Shown here: positions 53,155 to 62,590 of the stretch, piece after piece | Position numbering within the stretch: the first letter of the stretch is position 1 | Layout of the letters: the number at the start of each line of letters is the position of its first letter | Assembly (NCBI GenBank): GCA_963700495.1 | Contig: CAVOXT010000006.1 | Coordinates: 186,001-250,000, forward strand | Source of the DNA: JACCTU01 sp963700495 | Lineage (GTDB): Bacteria > Actinomycetota > Thermoleophilia > Gaiellales > Gaiellaceae | Reading direction: 5' to 3' | Length of the DNA: 64,000 bases | Program-made: the position numbers and the translations under genes | Notes under the pieces: model-generated | The model's database searches: none | What the model was told of the DNA's origin: nothing | Seen by the model: the letters and a program-made list of their open reading frames with translations, nothing else

Positions 53155-53880
53155 CTACTGCCTCCACGGCCCACCCGCCGAGTACCAGAAGAGCGGGGAG
53201 AGCTTGATGCGCGCGCGAAGCCCACGGTCGCGCCAGTAGAGATCCACGCGCGGCAGCGCCCACGGATCGACCGGCGAACGCCGGCCGGGGACCGCGAACG
53301 CGGCGTCGTAGCCGGCCCGCCTCGCTGCGGCGCGAACGCGGGCGTCCTGTTCGCCGTAGGGGTATGCGAGGTAGCGGCAGGGACTGCCCAACTCGTCCTC
53401 GATCCGCGCGCGCGACTCGCCGAGCTCCCGTGTCAGCTCTGCGTCGCCGAGTCGCGGGAGGTGCGGATGGCTGATGGTGTGAGAGCCGATCTCGACTCCG
53501 CGCTCGGCGAGCTCGCGCAGGTCGTCCCAACGCAACGTCGCGAACTCGTCCGGGGCGTCGTTCACGTCGTCTGCGAGCTCCGGAATCGGCAGCGGGTCAC
53601 CCCGGTCGGCAAAGCCGGTGCACGCGAAGACCGTTGCCGGGAAACCCGAGCCGCTCGACGACCTGAACTCCCGCGAGGGCGCTGCGGTACGCGTCGTCGA
53701 AGGTCGGGTGGACGATGCGGTCGCGGCCAGAGACGACCTCGGCCGCAGTTCCGGGCCGGTAGCCGCGACGGAGCACGCCGCGGAGCTGCGCTTCGAGCAG
53801 CTGCGGCGAAACGGCCAGCCGGTGCGGTGCGCCTGACGAGACGCGGTGATAGCAGAGGACGAGCGGCTTGAACCCGCGGC

Positions 53881-53884
<4 letters not shown>
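53155..53884 (-). CDS. polysaccharide deacetylase (NodB/CE4), frameshifted
   Basis: The N-terminal part (SRGFKPLVLCYHRVSSGAPHR, HPTFDDAYRSALAGVQVVERLGFP) and the C-terminal part (TVFACTGFADRGDPLPIPEL, GVEIGSHTISHPHLPRL, RYLAYPYGEQDARVRAAARRAGY) of one CE4 enzyme are in different frames that meet at about 53632. An extra A in CCCGGCAACGG explains the shift. Metal ligands are the Asp in TFDDAY and the two His in SHTISHPH. Residual ends read RVHRLCRPG and stop. The start is probably CTG 53884, overlapping the upstream stop as CTGA with GAGG 7 nt before it. It would remove N- or O-acetyl groups from the surface polymer. Confidence 0.78.
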
Positions 53885-55119
<1,235 letters not shown>

Positions 55120-55128
55120 AGCCGTGGG

Positions 55129-55134
55129 ATCCTA
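55129..55134 (-). promoter_or_regulatory. -10-like TAGGAT box of the Wzz-like gene
   Basis: TAGGAT on the minus strand ends 9 nt before GTG 55119. It lies back to back with the epimerase promoter region. Confidence 0.5.
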
Positions 55135-55148
55135 TGTGCGAGCCCTGC

Positions 55149-55154
55149 TAGCGT
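55149..55154 (+). promoter_or_regulatory. -10-like TAGCGT box of the epimerase gene
   Basis: TAGCGT ends 8 nt before GTG 55163; it argues for that start over the upstream GTG at 55124. Confidence 0.5.
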
Positions 55155-55162
55155 TGCGCGCC

Positions 55163-56092
55163 GTGGCGCCCAGCTCCGGCCCTCGAGCCGTCGTAACGGG
55201 CGGAGCCGGCTTCATCGGCTCGCATGTCGCCGATCTTCTGCTCGAGAACTCCTACGAGGTGCTGGTCGTGGACGACCTGTCGTCGGGCAACCGGGACAAC
55301 GTCCCGCCGGACGCCGAGCTCGCCGTGGTGGACATCCGGGACCGGACGAGCCTCGACCGCGCCTTCGACGAGTTCTCGCCGACGGTCGTCTGCCACCTCG
55401 CTGCGCAGGCGAGCGTCACGTTCTCCGTGCGCGAGCCTCAGCACGACCTCGAGGTGAACGTCGGGGGGACGCTGAACGTCTGCGAGGGCGCACGTCGCAA
55501 CGGGGCGTGCGTCGTGTTCGCTTCGACGGGAGGAGCGCTCTACGGTGACGGTGTCCCACTCCCGGCGGACGAGTCGACGCCGACGGAGCCGCTCTCCCCA
55601 TACGGCGCCTCGAAGCTCGCGGGCGAGAGCTACGTCGCGACGTGGGCGCGGCTCTTCGAGCTGCCGAACGTCGTCCTGCGGCTCGCGAACGTCTACGGCC
55701 CGCGTCAGCAGCCACACGGAGAAGCCGGTGTGGTCGCGATCTTCAGCGGCAAGCTCGCGAACAACGAGGTGCCGACGGTGTTCGGTGACGGGCGGCAGAC
55801 GCGCGACTACGTGCACGTCGCCGACGTCGCGCGGGCGTTTCTGCTCGCGGTGCAGGCCGGTCGCAGCGGCACGTGGAACGTCGGCACGGGCGTCGAGACA
55901 AGCGTCCTGGACCTGCTCGCGCTTCTCCAGAGCGCCGCCGGCACCTGGCTCGACCCGCGCTTCGAGCCGCTGCGTCCGGGCGAGCTGAAGCGGAGCGCGC
56001 TGGCGGCCGGGGCGATCGAACTCGCGCTCGGCTGGCGGCCGCAGCTCGAGCTCGAGCCGGGCATCGCGGAGACGTACTTGACGTTCGCCTAA
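55163..56092 (+). CDS. NAD-dependent sugar-nucleotide epimerase/dehydratase (extended SDR, GalE-like)
   Basis: A ~309-residue extended short-chain dehydrogenase. The NAD-binding GxxGxxG is in VTGGAGFIGSHVADLL, followed by the family strand VVDDLSSG, HLAAQASV, the catalytic Ser/Tyr/Lys as ASTGGALYG and YGASKLAGE, and NVYGPRQ. It resembles UDP-glucose 4-epimerases and related actinobacterial enzymes (UDP-GlcNAc or dTDP-sugar types are possible), and would supply precursors for the surface polymer. Start GTG 55163, with a TAGCGT box 8 nt upstream. The stop overlaps the lysS stop by 3 bp (convergent). Confidence 0.9.
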   Translation: MAPSSGPRAVVTGGAGFIGSHVADLLLENSYEVLVVDDLSSGNRDNVPPDAELAVVDIRDRTSLDRAFDEFSPTVVCHLAAQASVTFSVREPQHDLEVNVGGTLNVCEGARRNGACVVFASTGGALYGDGVPLPADESTPTEPLSPYGASKLAGESYVATWARLFELPNVVLRLANVYGPRQQPHGEAGVVAIFSGKLANNEVPTVFGDGRQTRDYVHVADVARAFLLAVQAGRSGTWNVGTGVETSVLDLLALLQSAAGTWLDPRFEPLRPGELKRSALAAGAIELALGWRPQLELEPGIAETYLTFA

Positions 56093-57459
56093 CGCTCGCG
56101 GAGCGCCGGGAAGAGGATCACGTCCCGGATCGTGTCGCGGCCGGCGAGCACCATCGCGAGCCGATCGATGCCGAGCCCGAGCCCCCCGGTCGGCGGCATG
56201 CCGTACGAAAGCGCCTCGACGTAGTCCTCGTCTCCGAGCTCGGTCTCTCCCGCTCCCGCTTCTCGCTCGGAGGCCTGCATCGCGAAGCGCTGCGCCTGCT
56301 CCTCCGATTCGTTCAACTCGGTGAACGCGTTGCCGAGCTCCATCCCGCCGACGAAGTACTCGAAGCGCTCGACGATCGCCGGATCGTCGTCGGTCGCGCG
56401 CGCGAACGGCGAGAGCTCGATCGGGTAGTCGTGCACGATCGTCGGCTCGATCAGCGACGGCTCGACGAAGCGCTCGAGCGCGTGGTCGACGAGCTGCGCC
56501 CACGTCTTGTCGTTTCGAGTGTCGACGTCGCGCTCGCTCAAGCGCTGCCGGAGCTCGACTTCGTCTCGGGTCCACAGACCGTGCTCGTCGAGGGCATCGA
56601 CGAGCTTGACCCGGCGCCACGTCGCGAGGTCGACCTCGTGGCCGCGGAACGTCGTGTTCGTCGTGCCGTTGACCTCCCGCGCGGCCGCAGCGATCAGCTC
56701 TTCCATCCGCGCCATCGTGTCGCGGTAGTCGGCGTACGCCTCGTACCACTCGAGCATCGTGAACTCGGGCTGGTGCTTGTACGACGTGCCCTCGTTGCGA
56801 AAGTCCTTGCCGATCTCGTAGACCTTCTCGAGCCCGCCGACGATCAGGCGCTTGAGGTAGAGCTCGGTCGCGATCCGCAGGTAGTAGTCGGCGTCGAGCG
56901 CGTTGTAGTGCGTCACGAAGGGTTCGGCGAAGGCGCCGCCGTAGCGCGGCTGGAGGATCGGCGTCTCGACCTCGACGAAGCCGTGTGCGTCGAGGTAGCG
57001 GCGGATCGCGCTCACGAGGCGTGTGCGCAGCAGCGCGTCGGCGCGCGATTCCTCGTTGACGAGCAGGTCGAGGTAGCGCTGCCGGTAGCGCGTCTCGACG
57101 TCCTGGAGCCCGTGGAACGTATCGGGCAGCGGACGGCGGTTCTTCGCGAGCAACTCGATCGACTCGACGGCCAGCGAGAGCTCGCCGCGCTTCGTCCGGG
57201 CGGGAATGCCGGCCACACCGATCACGTCGCCGAGGTCGAGGTCGAGCGGCCCCGTCTTCTCCTCGCGGGCGAGCAGCTGGATCCGGCCGGAGCGGTCGAC
57301 CAGGTCGAGGAAGACGAGCTTCCCCATGTCCCGCTGGGCCATCACCCGCCCTGCGAGCCGGCGCGTCTCTCCGCGCTCCTCACCCGGCTCGAGCAGCTCG
57401 GCCTCCGCGCGAACGGACGCAACGTCGACGCGGTCGGGAAAGCGCTTCGGCAACGCCAT
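56089..57459 (-). CDS. lysS: lysyl-tRNA synthetase (class II)
   Basis: A 456-residue class II synthetase. The N-terminal OB-fold anticodon domain (ETRRLAGRVMAQRDMGKLVFLDLVDRSGRIQL) is followed by the class II motifs: motif 1 around GFVEVETPILQPRYGGAFAEPF, motif 2 in KVYEIGKDFRNEGTSYKHQPEFTMLEWYEAY, and motif 3 in GGLGLGIDRLAMVLAG. It charges tRNA-Lys. TAGACT at 57469-57474 (minus strand) ends 9 nt before ATG 57459. It is slightly shorter (456) than typical bacterial LysRS (~490), with a reduced N-terminal extension. Confidence 0.95.
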   Translation of the reverse strand: MALPKRFPDRVDVASVRAEAELLEPGEERGETRRLAGRVMAQRDMGKLVFLDLVDRSGRIQLLAREEKTGPLDLDLGDVIGVAGIPARTKRGELSLAVESIELLAKNRRPLPDTFHGLQDVETRYRQRYLDLLVNEESRADALLRTRLVSAIRRYLDAHGFVEVETPILQPRYGGAFAEPFVTHYNALDADYYLRIATELYLKRLIVGGLEKVYEIGKDFRNEGTSYKHQPEFTMLEWYEAYADYRDTMARMEELIAAAAREVNGTTNTTFRGHEVDLATWRRVKLVDALDEHGLWTRDEVELRQRLSERDVDTRNDKTWAQLVDHALERFVEPSLIEPTIVHDYPIELSPFARATDDDPAIVERFEYFVGGMELGNAFTELNESEEQAQRFAMQASEREAGAGETELGDEDYVEALSYGMPPTGGLGLGIDRLAMVLAGRDTIRDVILFPALRER

Positions 57460-57468
57460 CGCGCGGCG

Positions 57469-57474
57469 AGTCTA
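57469..57474 (-). promoter_or_regulatory. -10-like TAGACT box of lysS
   Basis: TAGACT on the minus strand ends 9 nt before ATG 57459. Confidence 0.5.
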
Positions 57475-57522
57475 AAGCCCGAGCGAGCCGGGTCCGGTGG
57501 CCAAGCCCGGACGTGCCGGTTC

Positions 57523-57555
57523 GGACCTGTCCGGTGCCAGGCACCTACCAGGTCC
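57523..57555. repeat. imperfect palindrome with GGTGCC-A-GGCACC core
   Basis: GGACCTG and CAGGTCC outer arms around a GGTGCC-A-GGCACC core, separated by unpaired triplets. It shares the core with the perfect palindrome 60 bp downstream, as in REP-type pairs. The surrounding gap (57460-57753, 294 bp) shows no coding sequence. Confidence 0.55.
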
Positions 57556-57614
57556 AAAACAGACACCCGGGAGAACGAACCCGCTGCACCTGCAGCCGGC
57601 GGCCGCCGAACAAG

Positions 57615-57643
57615 CCCTGTCCGGTGCCTGGCACCGGACAGGG
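57615..57643. repeat. 29-bp perfect palindrome (REP-like)
   Basis: CCCTGTCCGGTGCC and GGCACCGGACAGGG arms flank a single T. Together with the element at 57523 it resembles bacterial REP/BIME extragenic palindromes. No RAYT transposase is visible in the window. It could also end lysS or greA transcripts, though no T-run follows. Confidence 0.6.
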
Positions 57644-57753
57644 TGGACCCGGACATGCCGAGAACGCCGCGAGGGCGGGCTTTGCCCGGCCTCGCTCGAG
57701 CGTTATGAGGTCAGAGAAGATGCGGCAGAAGTCGAGGCGCCGCAGGCGCCGAC

Positions 57754-58227
57754 TTATGCCGCACTAATTTCCATGATCTTGAACTTGAGCGCGCCGCGCG
57801 GGGTTGCGACCTCGACGGTCTCGCCCTTCTTCTTGCCGATGATCGCCTTGCCGACCGGCGACTCGTTCGAGAGCTTGCTCGCGGCCGGGTTCGCCTCGGC
57901 GGAGCCGACGATGTGGTACTCGAGCGTCTTCTTCGCCTCGACGTCGCGCAGCTTCACGTGCGACCCGATCGAGACGACGTCCTTCGAGATCTCCTTCTTC
58001 TCGATCACGCGGGCGGCCATCAGGCGCTCCTCGAGCTGGGCAATGCGGTGCTCGAGCATCGCCTGCTCGTTCTTCGCATCGTCGTACTCGGCGTTCTCGG
58101 CGATGTCGCCGAACTCGCGGGCGACCCGGATGCGATCGGCCACCTCCCGCCGCTTGTCGTTGCGGAGATAGTCGATCTCTTTCTTCAGCTTTTCGTAACC
58201 CTCTTTGGTGAGGATGACTTCCTTCAA
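57754..58227 (-). CDS. greA: transcription elongation factor GreA
   Basis: A 157-residue factor that rescues backtracked RNA polymerase. The N-terminal coiled coil with the acidic tip (VADRIRVAREFGDIAENAEYDDAKNEQAMLEHRIAQLEERL) and the C-terminal FKBP-like domain (VSIGSHVKLRDVEAKKTLEYHIVG, SPVGKAIIGKKKGETVEVATPRG) are complete. TTG 58227 is chosen because of the very strong AGGAGG 6 nt upstream and the canonical length. It is one of few genes here with both a good Shine-Dalgarno and a canonical -35/-10 promoter. Confidence 0.95.
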   Translation of the reverse strand: MKEVILTKEGYEKLKKEIDYLRNDKRREVADRIRVAREFGDIAENAEYDDAKNEQAMLEHRIAQLEERLMAARVIEKKEISKDVVSIGSHVKLRDVEAKKTLEYHIVGSAEANPAASKLSNESPVGKAIIGKKKGETVEVATPRGALKFKIMEISAA

Positions 58228-58278
58228 GGGGCCCCTCCTACACAAAGTGCGGCGCTCACCGGCGCCGCCGAACCGGGA

Positions 58279-58308
58279 AGTTTAGCCGCGCCCTGATCGC
58301 GGCGTCAA
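58279..58308 (-). promoter_or_regulatory. greA promoter (TTGACG-18-TAAACT)
   Basis: On the minus strand -35 TTGACG (58303-58308) and -10 TAAACT (58279-58284) are 18 nt apart, close to the sigma-70 consensus, with a ~45-nt leader to the Shine-Dalgarno. Confidence 0.75.
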
Positions 58309-58320
58309 TACCAGAAGCGG

Positions 58321-58326
58321 TACGAT
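58321..58326 (+). promoter_or_regulatory. -10-like TACGAT box of dus
   Basis: TACGAT ends 10 nt before ATG 58337; it is divergent from the greA promoter. Confidence 0.45.
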
Positions 58327-58336
58327 TTCCCGCTCT

Positions 58337-59395
58337 ATGCAGGTAGATCTTCACGGCTCATGGCGGATCCGGGACGTCGAGATCCCGACCCGCCTCGTGC
58401 TGGCCCCGATGGCCGGCGTGAGCGTCCAGGCGTTCCGCCGCCAGGGTCGCCGCTACGGGGCCGGCCTCGTCTGCTCGGAGATGGTGAGCTGCGCCGGGCT
58501 GCACCACGGGAACGAGAGGACCCTCGGCTACCTGCGGATCGCGGCGGACGAGCATCCGCTCGCCGTGCAGATCTTCGGCTCCCAGCCGACCGTGATGGCG
58601 GAGGCGGCCCGGATGGTCGCGGACGCGGGCGCCGACATCATCGACATCAACTTCGGCTGCCCCGTCCGCAAGGTGACGAAGACGGGCGCCGGCGCGACGC
58701 TGCTCGACGACCCCGAAGGCGCCTGCAGGATCGTCGAAGCCGTCGCGACGGCGGTCGACCTCCCGGTCAGCGTGAAGATGCGCCGCGGGCTCGAGGACGG
58801 GTCGCGCTCCTGTCTCGAGGTCGGGCCGAGGCTGGTCGAGGCGGGCGCGGCGTCGCTCACGCTCCATCCGCGCTCCGCCAAGCAGATGTACACGGGCAGC
58901 GCCGACCACTCGCTGACAGCAGAGCTCGTGGACCTCGTCGACGTGCCGATCGTCGCCTCCGGAGACGTCACGTCACGCGCCCGCGCGCAGACCGTCCTCG
59001 CGACGACGGGCGCCTCGGCGGTGATGATCGGCCGCGCCGCCCAGGGGAATCCCTGGGTGCTGCGCGAGATCCTCGAAGAGGACTACGCCGACCCGACCCG
59101 CGAGGAAGTGGTCGCCGAGCTCGTGCTCTTCATGCGCGAGACCGTGCGGGAGCTCGGCGAGCGTAAAGCTCCGCGCTTCTTGAAGAAGTTCTACGGCTGG
59201 TATCTCGGGCGCGGCCGTTTCCCACGCCGGTTCAAGGCGGAGCTGACGCAGATCGACGACCTCGCCGAGGTGGAGCGGCGCCTGTTCGCGACTGCGCCCG
59301 GTGCCAGGTTCGTGCTGAGCCGGCTCGAGCAGGAGCACCCGACCGGCGACGAGGTCACGCTCGATCTCCCGATCTCGATCTACGGCGGCGGTTAG
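58337..59395 (+). CDS. dus: tRNA-dihydrouridine synthase (Dus/NifR3 type)
   Basis: A 352-residue FMN-dependent reductase forming dihydrouridine in tRNA. The TIM-barrel FMN-binding strand VLAPMAGVSVQAFRRQ, the catalytic Cys in DINFGCPVRKVTKTGAGATLLDDP (about residue 107), the VKMRRGLEDGSRS strand, LHPRSAKQMYTGSADHS and VMIGRAAQGNPWVLREIL are all present, with a short helical C-terminal domain. DusB-type is the best fit; exact positions modified cannot be told. The 3' end lies 3 bp from the convergent coaX stop. Confidence 0.95.
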   Translation: MQVDLHGSWRIRDVEIPTRLVLAPMAGVSVQAFRRQGRRYGAGLVCSEMVSCAGLHHGNERTLGYLRIAADEHPLAVQIFGSQPTVMAEAARMVADAGADIIDINFGCPVRKVTKTGAGATLLDDPEGACRIVEAVATAVDLPVSVKMRRGLEDGSRSCLEVGPRLVEAGAASLTLHPRSAKQMYTGSADHSLTAELVDLVDVPIVASGDVTSRARAQTVLATTGASAVMIGRAAQGNPWVLREILEEDYADPTREEVVAELVLFMRETVRELGERKAPRFLKKFYGWYLGRGRFPRRFKAELTQIDDLAEVERRLFATAPGARFVLSRLEQEHPTGDEVTLDLPISIYGGG

Positions 59396-59398
59396 GGA

Positions 59399-60145
59399 CT
59401 AGCCGTTGCGCTCGTAGACGAGCCTGAGGCCTTCGAGCGTGAGGAACGGGTCGACCCGCTCGAGCGTCCGCGAGTGCGGCGCGACGAGCTCTGCGAGGCC
59501 GCCCGTCGCGATCGCGGGCGCCTCGGCGCCGAGCTCGGCCCGGATCCTGGAGACGATCTCGTCCACCTGGCCTGCGAAGCCGTAGACGAATCCTGACTGG
59601 AGCGCCGTCTGCGTCGTCTTGCCGATCACCGTCGGCGGCGCGCTGAAGTCCACGCGGAACAGCCTGGCGGCGCGCGCAAACAGCGCGTCCATCGAGATCT
59701 CGATCCCGGGCGCGAGCACGCCGCCCACGTACTCGCCCTCCGGCGAGACGACGTCGAAGTTCGTCGACGTGCCGAAGTCGACCACGATGCACGGCGAGCC
59801 GTAGCGCTCCTTCCCGGCGACGGCGTTCGCGATCCGATCAGGGCCGATCTCCCGCGGGTCGTCGTAGCGGATCGCGATCCCGGTGCTCACGCCCGGCCCG
59901 ACGGCGAGCACCGGCACACCCGCGCGCCCGGCGAACTCCTCGTACTCGCGAACGAGCGCGGGCACCGTCGACGCGAGACAGACGCCGTCGACCGAGTCGA
60001 GCTCGAGCAGTCCGCTGATCAGGACGAAGAGCTCGTCGGCCGTCCGGCGGCGCTCGGTCGAGACGCGGTAGTGCTCGGTGAGCGTCTCGCCCTCGAAGAG
60101 CCCGTAGACAGTCTGCGTGTTGCCGACGTCGACGGCGAGGAGCAC
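59399..60145 (-). CDS. coaX: type III pantothenate kinase
   Basis: A 248-residue ASKHA-fold kinase catalysing the first step of coenzyme A synthesis. Motifs: LLAVDVGNTQTVYGLFEG (phosphate 1), GPDRIANAVAGKERYG, IVVDFGTSTNFDVVSPEGEYVGGVLAPGIEIS (phosphate 2) and IATGGLAELVAPHS. The GTG start directly abuts the stop of the DUF2469 gene (TAAGTG), so translation is coupled. It belongs to the minus-strand run folK/DUF2469/coaX. Confidence 0.95.
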   Translation of the reverse strand: MLLAVDVGNTQTVYGLFEGETLTEHYRVSTERRRTADELFVLISGLLELDSVDGVCLASTVPALVREYEEFAGRAGVPVLAVGPGVSTGIAIRYDDPREIGPDRIANAVAGKERYGSPCIVVDFGTSTNFDVVSPEGEYVGGVLAPGIEISMDALFARAARLFRVDFSAPPTVIGKTTQTALQSGFVYGFAGQVDEIVSRIRAELGAEAPAIATGGLAELVAPHSRTLERVDPFLTLEGLRLVYERNG

Positions 60146-60511
60146 TTACTCGTTGTCGTCCGAGGAGAGAGCTTCGCGCATTCGCTCCGCGAGCGCGTCT
60201 GCGGAGAGCGACGGGTCATCGTCGCCGCGAAGCTCCTCGACCGAGACGTCGCCCGAGGTGTAGACCTCCGCGCGCGGGATCATCCGCGTCGGGCGGTTCT
60301 TGTCCCAGACCCAGACGTCGTCCATCTTCAGGTGGAAGAACGGGTAGCTCGCCTGCGGCACGTACTGCAGATCGAGCCGGTTGCAGAGGTAGGTCGCGTC
60401 CTGGGTCAGGACGCAGTAGCGGAAGAGACTGAAGACGGCGGAGTACTCCTTCTTGAGCAGGAGCTCAGCCTCGGCCTCGAACTCGTCGAGCTCGTCGAGA
60501 TGGGACATCAA
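60146..60511 (-). CDS. DUF2469 family protein
   Basis: A 121-residue protein matching the actinobacterial DUF2469 family: EFEAEAELLLKKEYSAVFSLFRYCVLT, YLCNRLDLQYV, then MDDVWVWDKNRPTRMIPRAEVYT and GDVSVEEL, in the family's usual order. In many actinobacteria this gene accompanies rnhB/ribosomal maturation genes; no biochemical function is established to my knowledge. Its start overlaps the folK end by 4 bp and its stop abuts coaX, so it sits inside a cofactor-synthesis operon. Confidence 0.85.
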   Translation of the reverse strand: MMSHLDELDEFEAEAELLLKKEYSAVFSLFRYCVLTQDATYLCNRLDLQYVPQASYPFFHLKMDDVWVWDKNRPTRMIPRAEVYTSGDVSVEELRGDDDPSLSADALAERMREALSSDDNE

Positions 60512-60971
60512 GCTGATTCTAGTTTTCGGAGCAAGGTCTCCAGCAGGCCCCGGCCGGGCACGACCAATCCCGGCTCGAGCTCGGCGAGCGGCTCGAGCGC
60601 GAAGGCCCGCTCGTGGAGCCGGGGATGAGGCACTTCGAGGCCCGGCTCGTCGATCTGCTCCTCCCCGTAGAGGAGGAGATCGAGGTCGATCGTCCGCGGC
60701 CCCATCGGCGGGCCGTCCCGGTCCGGCCGAGCGAGCGCTCGACGTCGAGCATTGCCTCGAGGAGGTCGCGGGGAGGCAGGGTCGTCTCGAGCGCAGCGGC
60801 GCCGTTCAGGAAAGGCGGCTGGTCCAGGTAGCCGACCGGCTGGGTTTCGCGAAAGCCCGAGACGGCGACCACTTCGACTGCATGGAGCCGATCGAGCGCG
60901 TCGATCGCGGCCGTCATCGTCCGCTCACGGTCGTCGAGGTTCGCCCCGAGGCCGATGTAGGCACGCGTCAC
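60508..60971 (-). CDS. folK: HPPK (folate pyrophosphokinase) FolK, frameshifted
   Basis: The N-terminal part (AYIGLGANLDDRERTMTAAIDAL, FRETQPVGYLDQPPFLNGAAALET) and the C-terminal part (GPRTIDLDLLLYGEEQIDEP, VPHPRLHERAFALEPLAELEPG) of 6-hydroxymethyl-7,8-dihydropterin pyrophosphokinase lie in different frames. The break is in a GGGG run near 60702-60706: one additional G would restore RWGPRTIDLDLLLYG exactly. FolK is normally essential for folate synthesis, so a sequence error is more likely than true loss. TAACGT at 60979-60984 (minus strand) ends 7 nt before GTG 60971. Confidence 0.88.
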
Positions 60972-60978
60972 CCATGCG

Positions 60979-60984
60979 ACGTTA
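60979..60984 (-). promoter_or_regulatory. -10-like TAACGT box of folK
   Basis: TAACGT on the minus strand ends 7 nt before GTG 60971. It is divergent from the TACCGT box of the subtilisin gene 13 bp away. Confidence 0.5.
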
Positions 60985-60996
60985 ACGGTGCGCCGC

Positions 60997-61002
60997 TACC
61001 GT
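60997..61002 (+). promoter_or_regulatory. -10-like TACCGT box of the subtilisin gene
   Basis: TACCGT ends 7 nt before TTG 61010, favouring that start over GTG 61001, which overlaps the box. Confidence 0.45.
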
Positions 61003-61009
61003 GAGCCGC

Positions 61010-62590
61010 TTGGTCACCAGAGTCCTCGCGGTCGGCATGCTGGCGCTCGCCGTGGCGCCGTCCGCGCTCGGGGCGCGCGCGGCCGTTCCTCCGGCGCCGA
61101 CTCCGGGGTTGCTCTCGATCGGGGCCTACGACACGACGCTCCTCCAGCTCACGCGCGGCTCGGCCGCGCCGGAGGACGGGACGCTCATCTCCGGCACGCT
61201 GGGGATCTGGCGCGTGCCGACGCCGACCGCGCAGCGCATCCTGCCGCGGCTGCTCGCCCGCGGCGTCGTCAAGGCGGTCGAGCCGGATTGCCCGCTCGAG
61301 CTTTTCCGAACCGAGTTCGAGCCGTTCCAGGGCGAGGAGTACTGGCGTTCCCTGGTCGGAGCCGACGCGGCGGTCCCGCCGGGCCCGGGCAAGCCGGTCA
61401 CCGTCCTCGACACAGGCGTCGACCTCTCGCATCCCGAGTTCGTAGGCCGTCCCAACATGACCATCCTCGGCACCCAGAGCCTGGGGGACTCGGGTGACGA
61501 CTTCCACGGAACCGCTGTCTCGTCGGTCGTCGGCGCCCCCGAGAACGGTGTTGGGCTGCTCGGCGTCTACCCGCAGGCCGTCCTGCGCTCGGTCGACGTC
61601 CGGGGGCTGCGCACCTCGGACGTCGTGCTCGGCCTCGGGCTAGCGATCCAGGCCGGCCCGAGCGTGATCAACATGAGCTTCGGCGTGCCGTCCAGCCAGC
61701 TTCTACGCGATTCCGTCGCCGAGGCGTTTCGCACCGGCTCGATCCTCGTCGCCGCGGCGGGCAACGAGCGCCAGCAGCGCACGCCCATCGCCGCGCCGGC
61801 GAACCTGAACCACGTGCTCACGATCGCGGCGACCGACCAAGAGAACCGCGTCGCCGGGTTCTCGACTCCGGGGAGTCAGGTCGACCTCTCTGCCCCGGGC
61901 GTCGGCATCATGGCCGCGGTTCCGCTCCAGTTCGGGCAGTCCGGCTACGACACGTTCGACGGGACGAGCTTCTCCGCGCCGATCGTCTCGGGCGCGACCG
62001 CATGGGTCTGGACCGTGCGGCCGCAGCTCGACAACACTCAGGTCTTCGACCTCATCCGCGTTGCCGCAGCCGACCTCGAGGCGCCCGGATTCGACCGTGA
62101 CACCGGCTACGGGCTGCTCGACATCCCCGCGGCGCTCACCGAGCCCGCGCCGTTCCGCGATCCGCAGGAACCGAACGAGGACATCCGCGAGGTGCGCCCC
62201 AACGGCCTCTTCCGGACGCCGACCCCGGGTGTCACCGGTCCCGGCCGCCCGAGCGCGAACCTGCGCGCCCGGCTCGACCTCACCGAGGACCCCGAGGACG
62301 TGTACCGAGTCTTCGTCCCGGCCGGGCGCACCGTCCGTGTCCGCGTCACGCCCGACACCGACGTCGACGTCGACCTCTGGAAGCCGACCGCCACGTCGGT
62401 CTTCCTGCGCGGCAGCGCGCGCGCGAAGAGCCTGTTCGGGACGAGCGGCCGGTCCGGCCGTGCAACCGAGACGGTGTCGGCCCGCAACCGCACCAAGGTC
62501 GGCTTCTACGCGTACCTCGACGTGTACCTGCCCCGAAGCGGGCCGGGCCAGGCTCGATACACCGTCAGCGTCTCGACCGTTCGACCGTAG
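61010..62590 (+). CDS. secreted S8 subtilisin-like serine protease with PPC-like C-terminal domain
   Basis: A 526-residue protease with signal peptide MVTRVLAVGMLALAVAPSALG. The catalytic triad is Asp in VTVLDTGVDLSHPEF (~133), His in GDDFHGTAVSSVVGAP (~166) and Ser in FDGTSFSAPIVSGATAWVW (~321), with the oxyanion Asn in AAAGNERQQR. After the catalytic domain a beta-rich region with VYRVFVPAGRTVRVRVTPDTDVDVDLWKPT resembles bacterial pre-peptidase C-terminal domains. No sortase or membrane anchor is seen, so it is released. The 3' end overlaps folB antiparallel by 26 bp. Confidence 0.93.
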   Translation: MVTRVLAVGMLALAVAPSALGARAAVPPAPTPGLLSIGAYDTTLLQLTRGSAAPEDGTLISGTLGIWRVPTPTAQRILPRLLARGVVKAVEPDCPLELFRTEFEPFQGEEYWRSLVGADAAVPPGPGKPVTVLDTGVDLSHPEFVGRPNMTILGTQSLGDSGDDFHGTAVSSVVGAPENGVGLLGVYPQAVLRSVDVRGLRTSDVVLGLGLAIQAGPSVINMSFGVPSSQLLRDSVAEAFRTGSILVAAAGNERQQRTPIAAPANLNHVLTIAATDQENRVAGFSTPGSQVDLSAPGVGIMAAVPLQFGQSGYDTFDGTSFSAPIVSGATAWVWTVRPQLDNTQVFDLIRVAAADLEAPGFDRDTGYGLLDIPAALTEPAPFRDPQEPNEDIREVRPNGLFRTPTPGVTGPGRPSANLRARLDLTEDPEDVYRVFVPAGRTVRVRVTPDTDVDVDLWKPTATSVFLRGSARAKSLFGTSGRSGRATETVSARNRTKVGFYAYLDVYLPRSGPGQARYTVSVSTVRP

